DNA of 16,619 nucleotides from JACNFS01 sp964582065 (GTDB taxonomy: Bacteria > Chloroflexota > Dehalococcoidia > GIF9 > UBA5629), in NCBI GenBank assembly GCA_964582065.1, contig CAZOQG010000033.1:1-16619 (forward strand), given 5' to 3'. Under the pieces are notes generated by a model that was given only the letters and a program-made list of their open reading frames with translations, had not been told where the DNA came from and searched no databases. Below are positions 1-7,954 of the stretch, piece after piece. How positions within the stretch are numbered: position 1 is the first letter of the stretch; the number at the start of each line of letters is the position of its first letter. The position numbers and the translations under genes are program-made.

Positions 1-945
1 GGCTTTTTCCCGCCTGAGATGTGCTACAGTAGAGAAATAGTTTTGCCTGTCCTGGACTCTGGACATCAATGGATTATATTGAGTGGCATTGCCTGCAGTT
101 TCCCAAAGGCCTGGCCGGTGGATGTGATTCACAATATCAAAGAAGGAAATAAGCGGCTGGTGGTGTTCTTTCGCGATGACATAGTCAGCAATAAAATATC
201 CTTTCGAACCGTGGAGCCGGATGAATTCATGGATAACCTGAAACAGATTAAGGGAGATAAGGAAAATATATATGTTATCACCGCTATGGATGCTGAAACC
301 TTTGGTCACCACATTGAGAACTGGGAGGAGTTGTTTCTGGCTGAGGTTTATGAGCAGATCGAGCCTGTCGGGGAAACCTTGGCTAGCTTGAAGCAGGCTA
401 CGGTTTTAGCTAATCAGCACAGTCTTTTCCTTGAAGATGCCAAGATAACTCAAGAAGTGCAAGCCGTGACTGTAAGTCAGCTTCTGGAGCTTTTCCCTGT
501 TGTAAGTAAGGCTGTAGAACCGAGAGCATCATCGTGGAGCACTTCTACTGAAGATTTGGCTACTGGCAATCCTTACCCCTTGTGGAAGTACAAAGGTAAT
601 GAAATCCATCGTCTCCAGTGGGAACATCTAGACATATGTCTTGAACTGGTGGACAAGGCTATGGAAATTAGCGATAGTGATGAGACTAAACGGTTTGCCA
701 CTATCGCTCGTGGTTTACTTGACAGAGCATTGCATAGTTGCCAATTCTGGTGGGCGAGCCGCAGGCCAATGTGGGACATTAATTTGGTTCACATGGGATT
801 GCTGGAGCAATGGCAGGCGATTGTTAATGCTTACCGAGCTATCAACCTTAGCCAAGCTGATGAAGATATCAAGAAGGAGTATTACCATAGATTGGTAGTT
901 GCCAGAAATCTGAGGGACAAGATAACCGATAAACTTCTTTATTAA
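1..945 (+). CDS. Glycoside hydrolase family 57 protein, 5' end cut by the window
   Basis: Probable GH57 retaining alpha-glucan hydrolase or transferase; the visible part is the C-terminal 314 codons. The first ATG in this frame is at 19, but the frame is open to base 1 and the codons before it read GFFPPE. That Glu (16-18) sits where GH57 motif 3 carries the catalytic nucleophile, so the true start must lie outside the window. Motif 4 follows as AMDAETFGHH (about 270-300), whose Asp is the expected acid/base. The C-terminal half is helix-rich and includes CQFWWASRRPMW, resembling the last conserved GH57 block. It ends 21 bp before a second GH57 gene with a good AGGAG site, so the two are probably co-transcribed and act on the same alpha-glucan (glycogen or maltodextrin). 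Exact substrate cannot be set from the sequence. The GH57 assignment is firm; the activity is inference. Confidence 0.85.
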   Translation, partial: GFFPPEMCYSREIVLPVLDSGHQWIILSGIACSFPKAWPVDVIHNIKEGNKRLVVFFRDDIVSNKISFRTVEPDEFMDNLKQIKGDKENIYVITAMDAETFGHHIENWEELFLAEVYEQIEPVGETLASLKQATVLANQHSLFLEDAKITQEVQAVTVSQLLELFPVVSKAVEPRASSWSTSTEDLATGNPYPLWKYKGNEIHRLQWEHLDICLELVDKAMEISDSDETKRFATIARGLLDRALHSCQFWWASRRPMWDINLVHMGLLEQWQAIVNAYRAINLSQADEDIKKEYYHRLVVARNLRDKITDKLLY

Positions 946-966
946 CCACCTCAAGAGGAGATTTCA

Positions 967-3168
967 ATGAAGCAAGTGAGACAAATATATCTTGGCCTGG
1001 CCATCCATAGCCATCAGCCGTTAGGTAACTTTCCCTGGGTCTTTGAGCAAGCTTACCAGCAGGCTTACCTGCCTATGGTTGAAGCGCTGGAAAGGCATCC
1101 TGCTATCCGTCTTTCCCTCCATTACAGCGGTTGCCTTATTGATTGGCTGAAGCAAAGTCGTCCCGAGTTTTTCGACCGACTGGCTGGATTAGTGAGCCGG
1201 AGTCAAATAGAAATTATGGGTGGCGCCTATTATGAGCCTATCTTGACGGCCATTCCCGACGCTGATAAGTTGGGGCAGATTGCCAAAATGAGTGCCACCA
1301 TCAATCAGGAATTTGGCTCTAAAACAACCGGACTGTGGCTGGCAGAGCGAGTCTGGGAGCCATACCTGGCAAAGATTCTGGCTCAGGCAGGCGTAGAATG
1401 GACGCTGGTCGATGATACTGCCTTCAAGGCAGTAGGGTTAGATGACAAAGACCTCTTCGGCTACTATCTGACTGAGGAGCAAGGCCGCTTTGTAAAAGTA
1501 TTTCCCATCAGTAAGCATTTACGCTACTCAATACCGTGGCATCACGTAGAGGAAGTTATTACCTATTTGGCTGAGGAAGCTTCGGATAAAGAAGGCAAGA
1601 TAGCTGTATTGGGTGATGACGGTGAGAAATTCGGTGTCTGGCCAGGAACCTATGACTATTGCTGGCGAGACCGGTGGGTAGACAAGTTCTTCACCGAGTT
1701 AGAACGCAACCAAGACTGGCTACACACTCTCCCGCTGGGTGAATATGCTGGTCGGTTTCCGCCTCTAGGTAGGATTTATTTACCGTCTGCTGCTTACGAT
1801 GAAATGCTAGAGTGGTCTCTGCCAGCTGACAAGTCTTGGAGATATACTGATCTTAAACGTGAACTGGAAGCTGAAGAGCGTCCGGACGTGATCCAGTTCA
1901 TGCATAGTGGTCTATGGCGTAATTTTCTGGTTAAGTATCCAGAGATAAATCGAATGCACAAGAAAATGCTTCGTGTCCATCAAAAAGTCTACCGGGCCCG
2001 GGCTCTGAATAGAGATGATTGTGGGCTCGACGAGCTGTGGAAAGCGCAGTGCAACTGTCCCTACTGGCACGGCGTTTTTGGCGGAATTTACCTGGCTGAT
2101 ATTCGGGCAACCACTTATAGCCATCTCATTCAAGCAGAGGACAAGGCCGATAGGATAATTCACCAGCAGCGCTCGTGGTTAGGGAGGGTCTTCCATTTAG
2201 ACCGCCCATGGCTGGAATGGGAGATGACCGACTTTGATGGGGATGGTGTTGAGGAATTGCTTGTCGATGGCAGTGCTTTTTCCGTTTATCTGAGCCCTGA
2301 AGAAGGTGGCTCGATTTTTGAGTGGGACGTTCGCTGTCACAGCTATAATTTGTTCAGCACGGTGGCTAGAAGACCAGAGGCTTACCATCGAGTGTTGACC
2401 GAGGCAGCCTCTGAGAAGCAGGTGGGAGGGGAAGGTGCCATTCCCAGCATCCATGATTCAATAAGAGTCAAAGATAAGAAGTCTTCTCGCTCTTTGGTCT
2501 ATGATCGGTATCTTCGGTCCAGTCTTATCGACCGTTTCTTTGGCTCCGGCACGAAGCTGAAGCAGTTTGCTAACAATTCTTATAGAGACCCGGGGAACTT
2601 TGCTGGTCAACCCTACGAATTCTCGGTGGAGAAAAAAGGCGACAAGACCGAAGTCTGGCTAAGACGAAGCGGGATTCTAAGCATTCGCAGGAAAGACTTG
2701 CCCTTTGAGGTGCAAAAGGAAGTCACGTTGGGTGCAGGAGAAGAGAAGATAGAGATAAGCTATCAACTAAGGAACATGAGCGATTCATCTATTCGAGCTA
2801 TTTTTGGCAGTGAATGGAACGTAAACTTGCTTGGCGGCGGACACAATGAACAGGCCTATTATCAAGTACCCGGGCTTACTTTGGATGACCATCACCTTGA
2901 TTCTTGGGGAGAACTGGCAGATATTGAGAAGATAACCCTCGGCAATCGACACTTGGGCATAGAGCTGGAACTGACTGCGACACCAAAAGTGGGATTGTGG
3001 CGTTTTCCTGTAGAAAGCATTTCCAACTCCGAAGCTGGCATAGAAAGGCTGTATCAAGCAAGTTGCCTGCTCCTTCTGTTACCCTTCAGCTTGGCACCAG
3101 GCGGGATAGCTAATCTAAATCTTCTTTGGCAAGTTAAGCCGCTTACCGCCTCGGCCACAACCTCATAG
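967..3168 (+). CDS. GH57 4-alpha-glucanotransferase / alpha-amylase-type enzyme
   Basis: A 733-residue protein of the Thermococcus-type 4-alpha-glucanotransferase group, which transfers alpha-1,4-glucan segments or hydrolyses them. GH57 motifs appear in order: HSHQP (14-18), GGAYYEP (85-91), WLAERVWEP (124-132, with Glu127 in the nucleophile position) and GDDGEKFG (216-223, containing the catalytic Asp). PSAAYDEMLEW then follows before the helical middle region. The C-terminal 350 residues are beta-rich, as expected for the DUF1925/DUF1926-type domains of this family, and total length is typical. There is no signal peptide, so it is probably cytoplasmic. The ATG has AGAGGAG about 6 bp upstream. 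It lies 21 bp after another GH57 gene and 12 bp before an alpha/beta hydrolase gene. Family assignment is secure; transferase versus hydrolase activity is not decided. Confidence 0.93.
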   Translation: MKQVRQIYLGLAIHSHQPLGNFPWVFEQAYQQAYLPMVEALERHPAIRLSLHYSGCLIDWLKQSRPEFFDRLAGLVSRSQIEIMGGAYYEPILTAIPDADKLGQIAKMSATINQEFGSKTTGLWLAERVWEPYLAKILAQAGVEWTLVDDTAFKAVGLDDKDLFGYYLTEEQGRFVKVFPISKHLRYSIPWHHVEEVITYLAEEASDKEGKIAVLGDDGEKFGVWPGTYDYCWRDRWVDKFFTELERNQDWLHTLPLGEYAGRFPPLGRIYLPSAAYDEMLEWSLPADKSWRYTDLKRELEAEERPDVIQFMHSGLWRNFLVKYPEINRMHKKMLRVHQKVYRARALNRDDCGLDELWKAQCNCPYWHGVFGGIYLADIRATTYSHLIQAEDKADRIIHQQRSWLGRVFHLDRPWLEWEMTDFDGDGVEELLVDGSAFSVYLSPEEGGSIFEWDVRCHSYNLFSTVARRPEAYHRVLTEAASEKQVGGEGAIPSIHDSIRVKDKKSSRSLVYDRYLRSSLIDRFFGSGTKLKQFANNSYRDPGNFAGQPYEFSVEKKGDKTEVWLRRSGILSIRRKDLPFEVQKEVTLGAGEEKIEISYQLRNMSDSSIRAIFGSEWNVNLLGGGHNEQAYYQVPGLTLDDHHLDSWGELADIEKITLGNRHLGIELELTATPKVGLWRFPVESISNSEAGIERLYQASCLLLLLPFSLAPGGIANLNLLWQVKPLTASATTS

Positions 3169-3180
3169 ACGCCGGAAGCG

Positions 3181-4005
3181 GTGCATACCATCGGAAGTAT
3201 CATGATTGGGGTGGAATTTAACAGATTAACGATAGTCTATCGAAAGCAACCGCTTCAAATCGAGTATTTGCTTCGCCGTGGGCCAAAAGACGCGGTTCTG
3301 TATCTCCAGGGATTGGGATGTTCGAAAGACGACTTTATAGGAGCCACAAACATTCGTGAGCTACAACCCTATACTCTTGTAGCGTTTGATTTCCCCGGCT
3401 GCGGCAACTCTCCATATCCCGAAGATATAACCCTCGGGATTGATGACCTGGTGGAAATTACAGACATCGTAGTCTCAAGGCTAAACTTAGGTGATTTTGC
3501 GGTTATTGGGCATAGTATGGGGGGGCTGGTGGCTCTACTTTATGCTGAAGAACATGGTGAACAGGTTAAGGGATTTATCAATGTTGAAGGAAACCTGGCT
3601 TCGGAAGACTGTTTCTTCTCGCGCAAAGTCGCAAATTATGGCTCCACTGGCTTCACGAAGGAGGTCCTTAAGAACTATCAGCAAAAACTAGCCCAGTCAG
3701 ATAACAAGGGGTCGCGGGAATTTGCTAAGGCATTACAAAGTGCATCAGAAAAGGCGTTGTTTTATTACGCTTCTCCCCTGGTAGACTATTCCGACAATGG
3801 AAACCTGATTCCGCGCTTTACTGGGCTTGAAATTCCCAAGCTTTTTGTATACGGCTCAGAAAATCGCTGGCTGTCATACATCCCAAGATTGGAAGATAGC
3901 GGCTGTGAAATAGTCGAAATACCAGATAGCGGTCATTTTCCGGGTTACGATAACCCTCAAGCTTATTATCAGGTAATTTCCGATTTTATTTGCCGACTTT
4001 GGTGA
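3181..4005 (+). CDS. Alpha/beta hydrolase fold protein
   Basis: A 274-residue alpha/beta hydrolase. The nucleophile elbow is GHSMGG, with Ser112 as predicted nucleophile and His252 (DSGHFPGY) as catalytic His. The usual acid position after the sixth strand reads VYGSENRW, so the acid may be Glu227 or lie elsewhere. The FPGCGNSPYP segment (71-80) matches the loop after strand 4 of this fold. No signal peptide or membrane helix is seen. The start given is GTG at 3181; an ATG at 3202 (267 residues) is an alternative, and neither has a strong Shine-Dalgarno. It follows the GH57 gene by 12 bp and is the last gene of the + strand block, converging on hemC. Substrate unknown; an esterase or lipase-like role is only a guess. 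Confidence 0.85.
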   Translation: MHTIGSIMIGVEFNRLTIVYRKQPLQIEYLLRRGPKDAVLYLQGLGCSKDDFIGATNIRELQPYTLVAFDFPGCGNSPYPEDITLGIDDLVEITDIVVSRLNLGDFAVIGHSMGGLVALLYAEEHGEQVKGFINVEGNLASEDCFFSRKVANYGSTGFTKEVLKNYQQKLAQSDNKGSREFAKALQSASEKALFYYASPLVDYSDNGNLIPRFTGLEIPKLFVYGSENRWLSYIPRLEDSGCEIVEIPDSGHFPGYDNPQAYYQVISDFICRLW

Positions 4006-4087
4006 GCCAGGTTATCCCGAATACATAGTTGGTAAGCGCTCTATTGTTTCAGACATTAGAGGACTAGACGCTTTCTAACGCTCCCTT

Positions 4088-5011
4088 TCACCGAGTTCTT
4101 GTCTCGGCAACGTAGTCTGACGCTCCCATATGAACCATCTTCTGAGCCAGGCGAGCTCCAACTTTCTCAGGGGCCAGGGCATCGCCTTCACCTGAGCAAC
4201 GCAGAATGTGGCTGCTCTCAGCGCCAGCCACCATTCCATCAAGTTTCAACACGCCCCCAGACACAACCCCAAGAGCAGCTATGGGGGCGCGGCATCCCCC
4301 ACCGAGGGCTTGCAGGAATGTTCGTTCAGCTACTACGCTCTGCCATGTTGCCTTGTGGTTTACACGGGAAACAAGTGCCGCGGTTTCCTTGTCTCCGGAG
4401 CGTATCTCTATTCCCAATGTCCCCTGTCCCACGGCCGGCACGAAATGCTCTGGAGGCAGGTATTCCGTTATCCTATCTTCCCAGCCCAGGCGTACCAGGG
4501 CGGCGGCTGCCACGACGATACCATCAACTTCTCCCTCAGCTACCTTCCGCAGGCGGGTATCGATATTCCCCCGCATCTCGCATATCTCAAGGTCGGAACG
4601 GTACGCCTGTAACTGAACAGCGCGCCTGGGGCTTCCCGTGCCTATCTTTGACCCCGGGGCGAGCTCGGCCAGCTTTCCCGCCCTTGACACGAGGACATCT
4701 CTAGGGTCAAGCCTCGCCGTCGCCGCAGCCAACGAAAGCCCATCAGGAATTTCGGTAGGCAGGTCCTTCAGGCTGTGCACAGCCAGGTCGATTTTGCCAC
4801 CTATTAGAGCCTTCTCTAACTCCTTTACGAACACCCCCTGTTCTGCAAACTTGTGCAGTTCAGTATCACCTTCCCGGTCACCTCTGGTTGCTATTTTGAC
4901 AATAGCTGCCTCCAGCCCGGGGGTAGTTCTTTTGAGTTCAGCCAGCACCGATTCAGCCTGAATAACGGCCAGCTTGCTACCCCGCGTACCAATGGCAATC
5001 CTCGGCTTCAT
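4088..5011 (-). CDS. hemC: Hydroxymethylbilane synthase (porphobilinogen deaminase)
   Basis: Joins four porphobilinogen units into hydroxymethylbilane, in the cytoplasm. The 307-residue protein has the full family pattern: GTRGSKLA near the N-terminus (8-15), HSLKDLP (79-85, with Asp83 as the catalytic Asp), GTGSPRR (124-130), EMRGNIDTRL (145-154) and GGGCRAPIA (237-245). Cys240 in the last motif is the attachment site for the dipyrromethane cofactor. Its ATG overlaps the hemA stop as ATGA (5008-5011), so translation is probably coupled. It is the last gene of the - strand tetrapyrrole operon; the next gene beyond its stop is convergent. The uroporphyrinogen synthase or methyltransferase gene that often follows hemC is not here. 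Confidence 0.97.
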   Translation of the reverse strand: MKPRIAIGTRGSKLAVIQAESVLAELKRTTPGLEAAIVKIATRGDREGDTELHKFAEQGVFVKELEKALIGGKIDLAVHSLKDLPTEIPDGLSLAAATARLDPRDVLVSRAGKLAELAPGSKIGTGSPRRAVQLQAYRSDLEICEMRGNIDTRLRKVAEGEVDGIVVAAAALVRLGWEDRITEYLPPEHFVPAVGQGTLGIEIRSGDKETAALVSRVNHKATWQSVVAERTFLQALGGGCRAPIAALGVVSGGVLKLDGMVAGAESSHILRCSGEGDALAPEKVGARLAQKMVHMGASDYVAETRTR

Positions 5012-6291
5012 TCCGGCTCTTCCTTATCAAGATGGAAAAGTTCATTGACCAGCGGGACGTAGTCCTCTTTCCTGTGGACGTTGTTCTTGAGGCTTTGAAT
5101 AGGATCATGGAGTATCTTTTGCACTATCGCTTTGGTCATGGCTTCCAGGCTCTCCTGCTCCTCGGGGGATAGCTTTCGCAGTTTCTTTAGAGTCATATCA
5201 AGCTGCGCCTGGCGTATATCCTCTGCCTTTTTCATTAAGCTGCTGATTATGGGTTTTACTTCAGTGGCTTGCCACCAGGAGACAAATCGCTCCACCTCGG
5301 CTTTCACAATCTCCATAGCTCTGCGTGTTTCCGTTTCTCTCTGTTTGCGGTTTAGCTCTGACAGCTGGGTAAGGTCATCGATGTCGTACAAAAAGACATT
5401 GCTAATTTGCCTTACCTCGGACTCTACATCCCGTGGGACGGCGATATCAATGACGACCAGCGGACGATTGGAACGAGCTTGCATAGCGTCTTCCACAGTC
5501 CGGAGGTCCAGTATGAAGTGAGGCGCTCCGGTGCAGCTTATGGCTATGTCGCAGGCACCCAACTCCTCGCCGAGGTTGCCTATGTTGACTGCGCTACCCC
5601 CCAGCGCTGCGGCCAGGGCTGAAGCGGTTTCATAAGAACGGCTGGTAGTGGTAATCTGTGAAATACCTCTTTCCTTGAGCGCCTTGGCTACCAGTCTTCC
5701 GGCTTCGCCGGTGCCGATGACGAGGGCCTTGCAGTTGCCAAAATCGCCGATGACTTTTGCTGCCAGGTCCACTGCCACAGAACTCACAGAGAGGGCATTC
5801 TTGCTAATTCCAGTTCTTTCCCTCACGCGTCTGCCCACCTGAAGTGCTTGGTGGAAAAGGTTTCCCAGTGGCACCTGCACCATTTGAGCTTTCTCTGCTT
5901 CTTCAAGGCCCTGCTTCACCTGTCCCAGAATCTCATATTCGCCGATAATCATCGAATCAAGCCCCGCAGCCACTCGGAAAAGATGTTTGACTGCCGCTTC
6001 ATTCTCGTAGAAGTAGAGATAAGGTAGTAAGTCAGCATCGGGTGTCTTTGCCCAGGCTTTCAGGAAGTCGGTGCCTGGTTTCGAAGAACAGTCGCTGTCG
6101 CTCACGGAATAAACTTCGGTCCGGTTGCAGGTGGATAGTATGAGCCCTTGCGATACGTAATCGCCTAGTAGAAGCAGGGCGTCAGAGAAATGGCTACTGC
6201 TTACAGCCAGCTTTTCCCGGACTTTGATAGGAGTTGTGCTGTGATTTACACCCACCACGTGAATTTGCATTCCAGGCGGCTTCGTCTTCAT
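5008..6291 (-). CDS. hemA: Glutamyl-tRNA reductase
   Basis: NADPH-dependent reduction of glutamyl-tRNA(Glu) to glutamate-1-semialdehyde, the first step of the C5 tetrapyrrole pathway. The 427-residue protein begins VVGVNHSTTPI (12-22) and carries LSTCNRTEVYSV, with Cys55 as the catalytic nucleophile. GEYEILGQVKQ and GRRVRERTGI follow, then a Rossmann motif VIGTGEAGRL, and the C-terminal helical dimerisation domain with SLEAMTKAIVQKILHDP. ATG 6291 is chosen because it forms ATGA with the upstream stop and has GGGAG about 9 bp before it. ATG 6270 (starting MQIHVVGVNH) is a shorter alternative that matches many family members. A partner hemL (glutamate semialdehyde aminotransferase) is absent from the window. 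Confidence 0.97.
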   Translation of the reverse strand: MKTKPPGMQIHVVGVNHSTTPIKVREKLAVSSSHFSDALLLLGDYVSQGLILSTCNRTEVYSVSDSDCSSKPGTDFLKAWAKTPDADLLPYLYFYENEAAVKHLFRVAAGLDSMIIGEYEILGQVKQGLEEAEKAQMVQVPLGNLFHQALQVGRRVRERTGISKNALSVSSVAVDLAAKVIGDFGNCKALVIGTGEAGRLVAKALKERGISQITTTSRSYETASALAAALGGSAVNIGNLGEELGACDIAISCTGAPHFILDLRTVEDAMQARSNRPLVVIDIAVPRDVESEVRQISNVFLYDIDDLTQLSELNRKQRETETRRAMEIVKAEVERFVSWWQATEVKPIISSLMKKAEDIRQAQLDMTLKKLRKLSPEEQESLEAMTKAIVQKILHDPIQSLKNNVHRKEDYVPLVNELFHLDKEEPE

Positions 6292-6953
6292 GGCATTGTT
6301 TCTCCCAGGGCCTTCAGTTTCCTAAGCATGATTTCCTTTGCTTCCTGCGTTTTGCCATATTTGAGTAGCTCAATAAGTGGATGTAGGTCCAGGATTTCTT
6401 GCCAGGCGTCGTTGTCGACCGTAACGCCCTGTTGCTTCAGCTCATGACGAACCTCGCCGGCAAGCAGGGCTAGCCGAGCATATTCGGTTCCAAATTGCTT
6501 TTCCAGCTCGCTTCTGATCTTCCGTGCCAGTGCCGGGCTTCTGCCGGAAGTGGAAACAGCGACGGTAACATCGCCACGTCTGAAGTAGGAAGGGACAATG
6601 AAATCGGAGTGCTGTGGGTCATCCACTACATTCACCAATATGCCTCGCCGTCTCGCTTCAGCAGCCACACTTTCATTTGCTTTGGCGTCGTCGGTTGCGG
6701 CTATGGCTATTAAGGCATCCTGTAAGTCTTCCGGCTTGTAGTCCCTTTCCAGTGCTCGTATTGTACCTTCTCGTGCCATCCGACTTAGCTCCGGGCAAAG
6801 CACAGGGCTGACAACTTCCACGTTGGCGCCGTGCTCCAGGAGTGCTTGCACCTTACGCAGAGCAACTTCACCCCCGCCGACGACCAGACACTTCTTCCCG
6901 CCGATATTCACAAAAATCGGGTAATAAGGTGATACCTCTTCGCGCCCTTTCAT
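6288..6953 (-). CDS. Precorrin-2 dehydrogenase (siroheme synthase N-terminal domain type)
   Basis: Oxidises precorrin-2 to sirohydrochlorin with NAD; some relatives (Met8p, CysG N-terminal half) also insert iron. The 221-residue protein has the NAD-binding motif VVGGGEVALRK (24-34), NVVDDPQHSDFIVPS (108-122, with the catalytic Asp at 111/112) and STSGRSPALARKIR (134-147). Ser139 aligns by motif with the regulatory Ser of CysG. It lacks the methyltransferase half of CysG, so precorrin-2 must come from a separate enzyme. It sits between the fused ahbAB and hemA with ATGA overlaps on both sides (6950-6953 and 6288-6291). Whether it also chelates iron, or a CbiX-type chelatase does so elsewhere, cannot be told from sequence. 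Confidence 0.93.
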   Translation of the reverse strand: MKGREEVSPYYPIFVNIGGKKCLVVGGGEVALRKVQALLEHGANVEVVSPVLCPELSRMAREGTIRALERDYKPEDLQDALIAIAATDDAKANESVAAEARRRGILVNVVDDPQHSDFIVPSYFRRGDVTVAVSTSGRSPALARKIRSELEKQFGTEYARLALLAGEVRHELKQQGVTVDNDAWQEILDLHPLIELLKYGKTQEAKEIMLRKLKALGETMP

Positions 6954-7945
6954 ACCGGATATCGCACTCTTGTTTTTTTCACCTCTCTGGTAGTAAAAAG
7001 CAGCACAAATGTATTCTTATCAAGTCCGGTGTCTGAAGATAGCCTGTCGGCTATAGATTGGCAGCCCTCTTTGGTATGTGCGTGCATCATGGCATACAGG
7101 TTATAGGGCCACAGCGGGCTTGCCTTCCTTTCATAGCAGTGACTTATCTCCTGGACCGTTGCTATCTTTCTACCCGCTGTCTCCACCATATCTGCAGGGA
7201 CTTTCCAACAACCCATGGCGTTTGCCACAAATCCCAGCGTATTGTGACTGACAGAGGCACTAAAGCGCCGCATGACTCTGCGCTGGATGAGACCCTGGCA
7301 ATGGCTCAGAAATGTGTCCTCGCCCATTGACAGGCGTGCTGACATTTGGTCAAACGGCCTTGCGGTTAATGGCAGGTCTTGTTGCAGCTCATTCACCACA
7401 GCTCGGTCGGTGGAAGATAGGTCAACGTCTTTGCTCAAGAAACTGCTATCATCGACGCCCGCATTTGGCGCCGGCGAATCACCTCCGCCGATGTTGAAGT
7501 AAGCTCCTATCTTGAAGACCTTCATTGCTGGCAGGTTCAATGTAGCGTCAGCCTTGATTCTGTCGCCTAGTTTGTGCAATTCAGTCTGTATGTCCTCTTC
7601 TGTGCGCATCGCCAGTGTGAACCAGAAATTTAAGTCATGGTTGCGTTCATAGCAGTGGCTCACCCGCGGGTGCGCGCTAATGATTTGGGCTGCCTCGTTG
7701 AGTCGCTCCGCTGATACTTTCATTCCCACCAGGGTAGTCTGGTAGCCGAGCCTCCCCACGTTAAAAACAGGGCCTATCAGGCGAACGATTCCTTCTGCCT
7801 TCAGTCTTTCAATGCTGCGGATTACCTCATCGCTGCTGACACCTAGCCGCCGTCCTAAGGCCGAAAAGGGTTCTCTGGTCAAAGGAAACTCTGCTTGAAC
7901 GATGTTGAGCAGCTTCTTGTCAATATTATCGAGTTTCACTTGCAT
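6950..7945 (-). CDS. ahbAB: Fused siroheme decarboxylase AhbA-AhbB (NirDL-like)
   Basis: Siroheme decarboxylase, which removes two acetate carboxyl groups from siroheme to give 12,18-didecarboxysiroheme. The normal enzyme is a pair of related Lrp/AsnC-fold proteins; here both are in one 331-residue chain. Half 1 (about 1-150) has DNIDKKLLNIVQAEFPLT, a winged-helix, and PRVSHCYERNHDLNFWFT (93-110). A linker rich in Gly, Asp and Ser (about 152-175) follows. Half 2 (about 176-331) repeats the plan: VVNELQQDLPLTARPF, RRFSASVSHNTLGF (226-239), ISHCYERKASPLWPYNLY (267-284) and the typical end TREVKKTRVRYP. The repeated SHCYER signature (96-101 and 268-273) marks the tetrapyrrole-binding regions. 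Neighbouring ahbC and ahbD place it in heme b rather than heme d1 synthesis, where a fused NirDL is known. The ATG at 7945 lies 9 bp after the ahbD... stop order reversed on this strand, i.e. directly downstream of ahbD. Confidence 0.93.
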   Translation of the reverse strand: MQVKLDNIDKKLLNIVQAEFPLTREPFSALGRRLGVSSDEVIRSIERLKAEGIVRLIGPVFNVGRLGYQTTLVGMKVSAERLNEAAQIISAHPRVSHCYERNHDLNFWFTLAMRTEEDIQTELHKLGDRIKADATLNLPAMKVFKIGAYFNIGGGDSPAPNAGVDDSSFLSKDVDLSSTDRAVVNELQQDLPLTARPFDQMSARLSMGEDTFLSHCQGLIQRRVMRRFSASVSHNTLGFVANAMGCWKVPADMVETAGRKIATVQEISHCYERKASPLWPYNLYAMMHAHTKEGCQSIADRLSSDTGLDKNTFVLLFTTREVKKTRVRYPV

Positions 7946-7954
7946 AGCTCTTAT

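Noticed and set aside
4006..4087. Possible bidirectional terminator between the convergent hydrolase gene and hemC
   Set aside because: No stem of useful length followed by a T-run could be found on either strand.
4099..4704. 201-codon frame on the + strand opposite hemC, with smaller frames beside it
   Set aside because: Fully antisense to a gene with all family motifs; the translation is Pro/Arg/Ser-rich with no domain, typical of a shadow frame in G+C-rich coding DNA.
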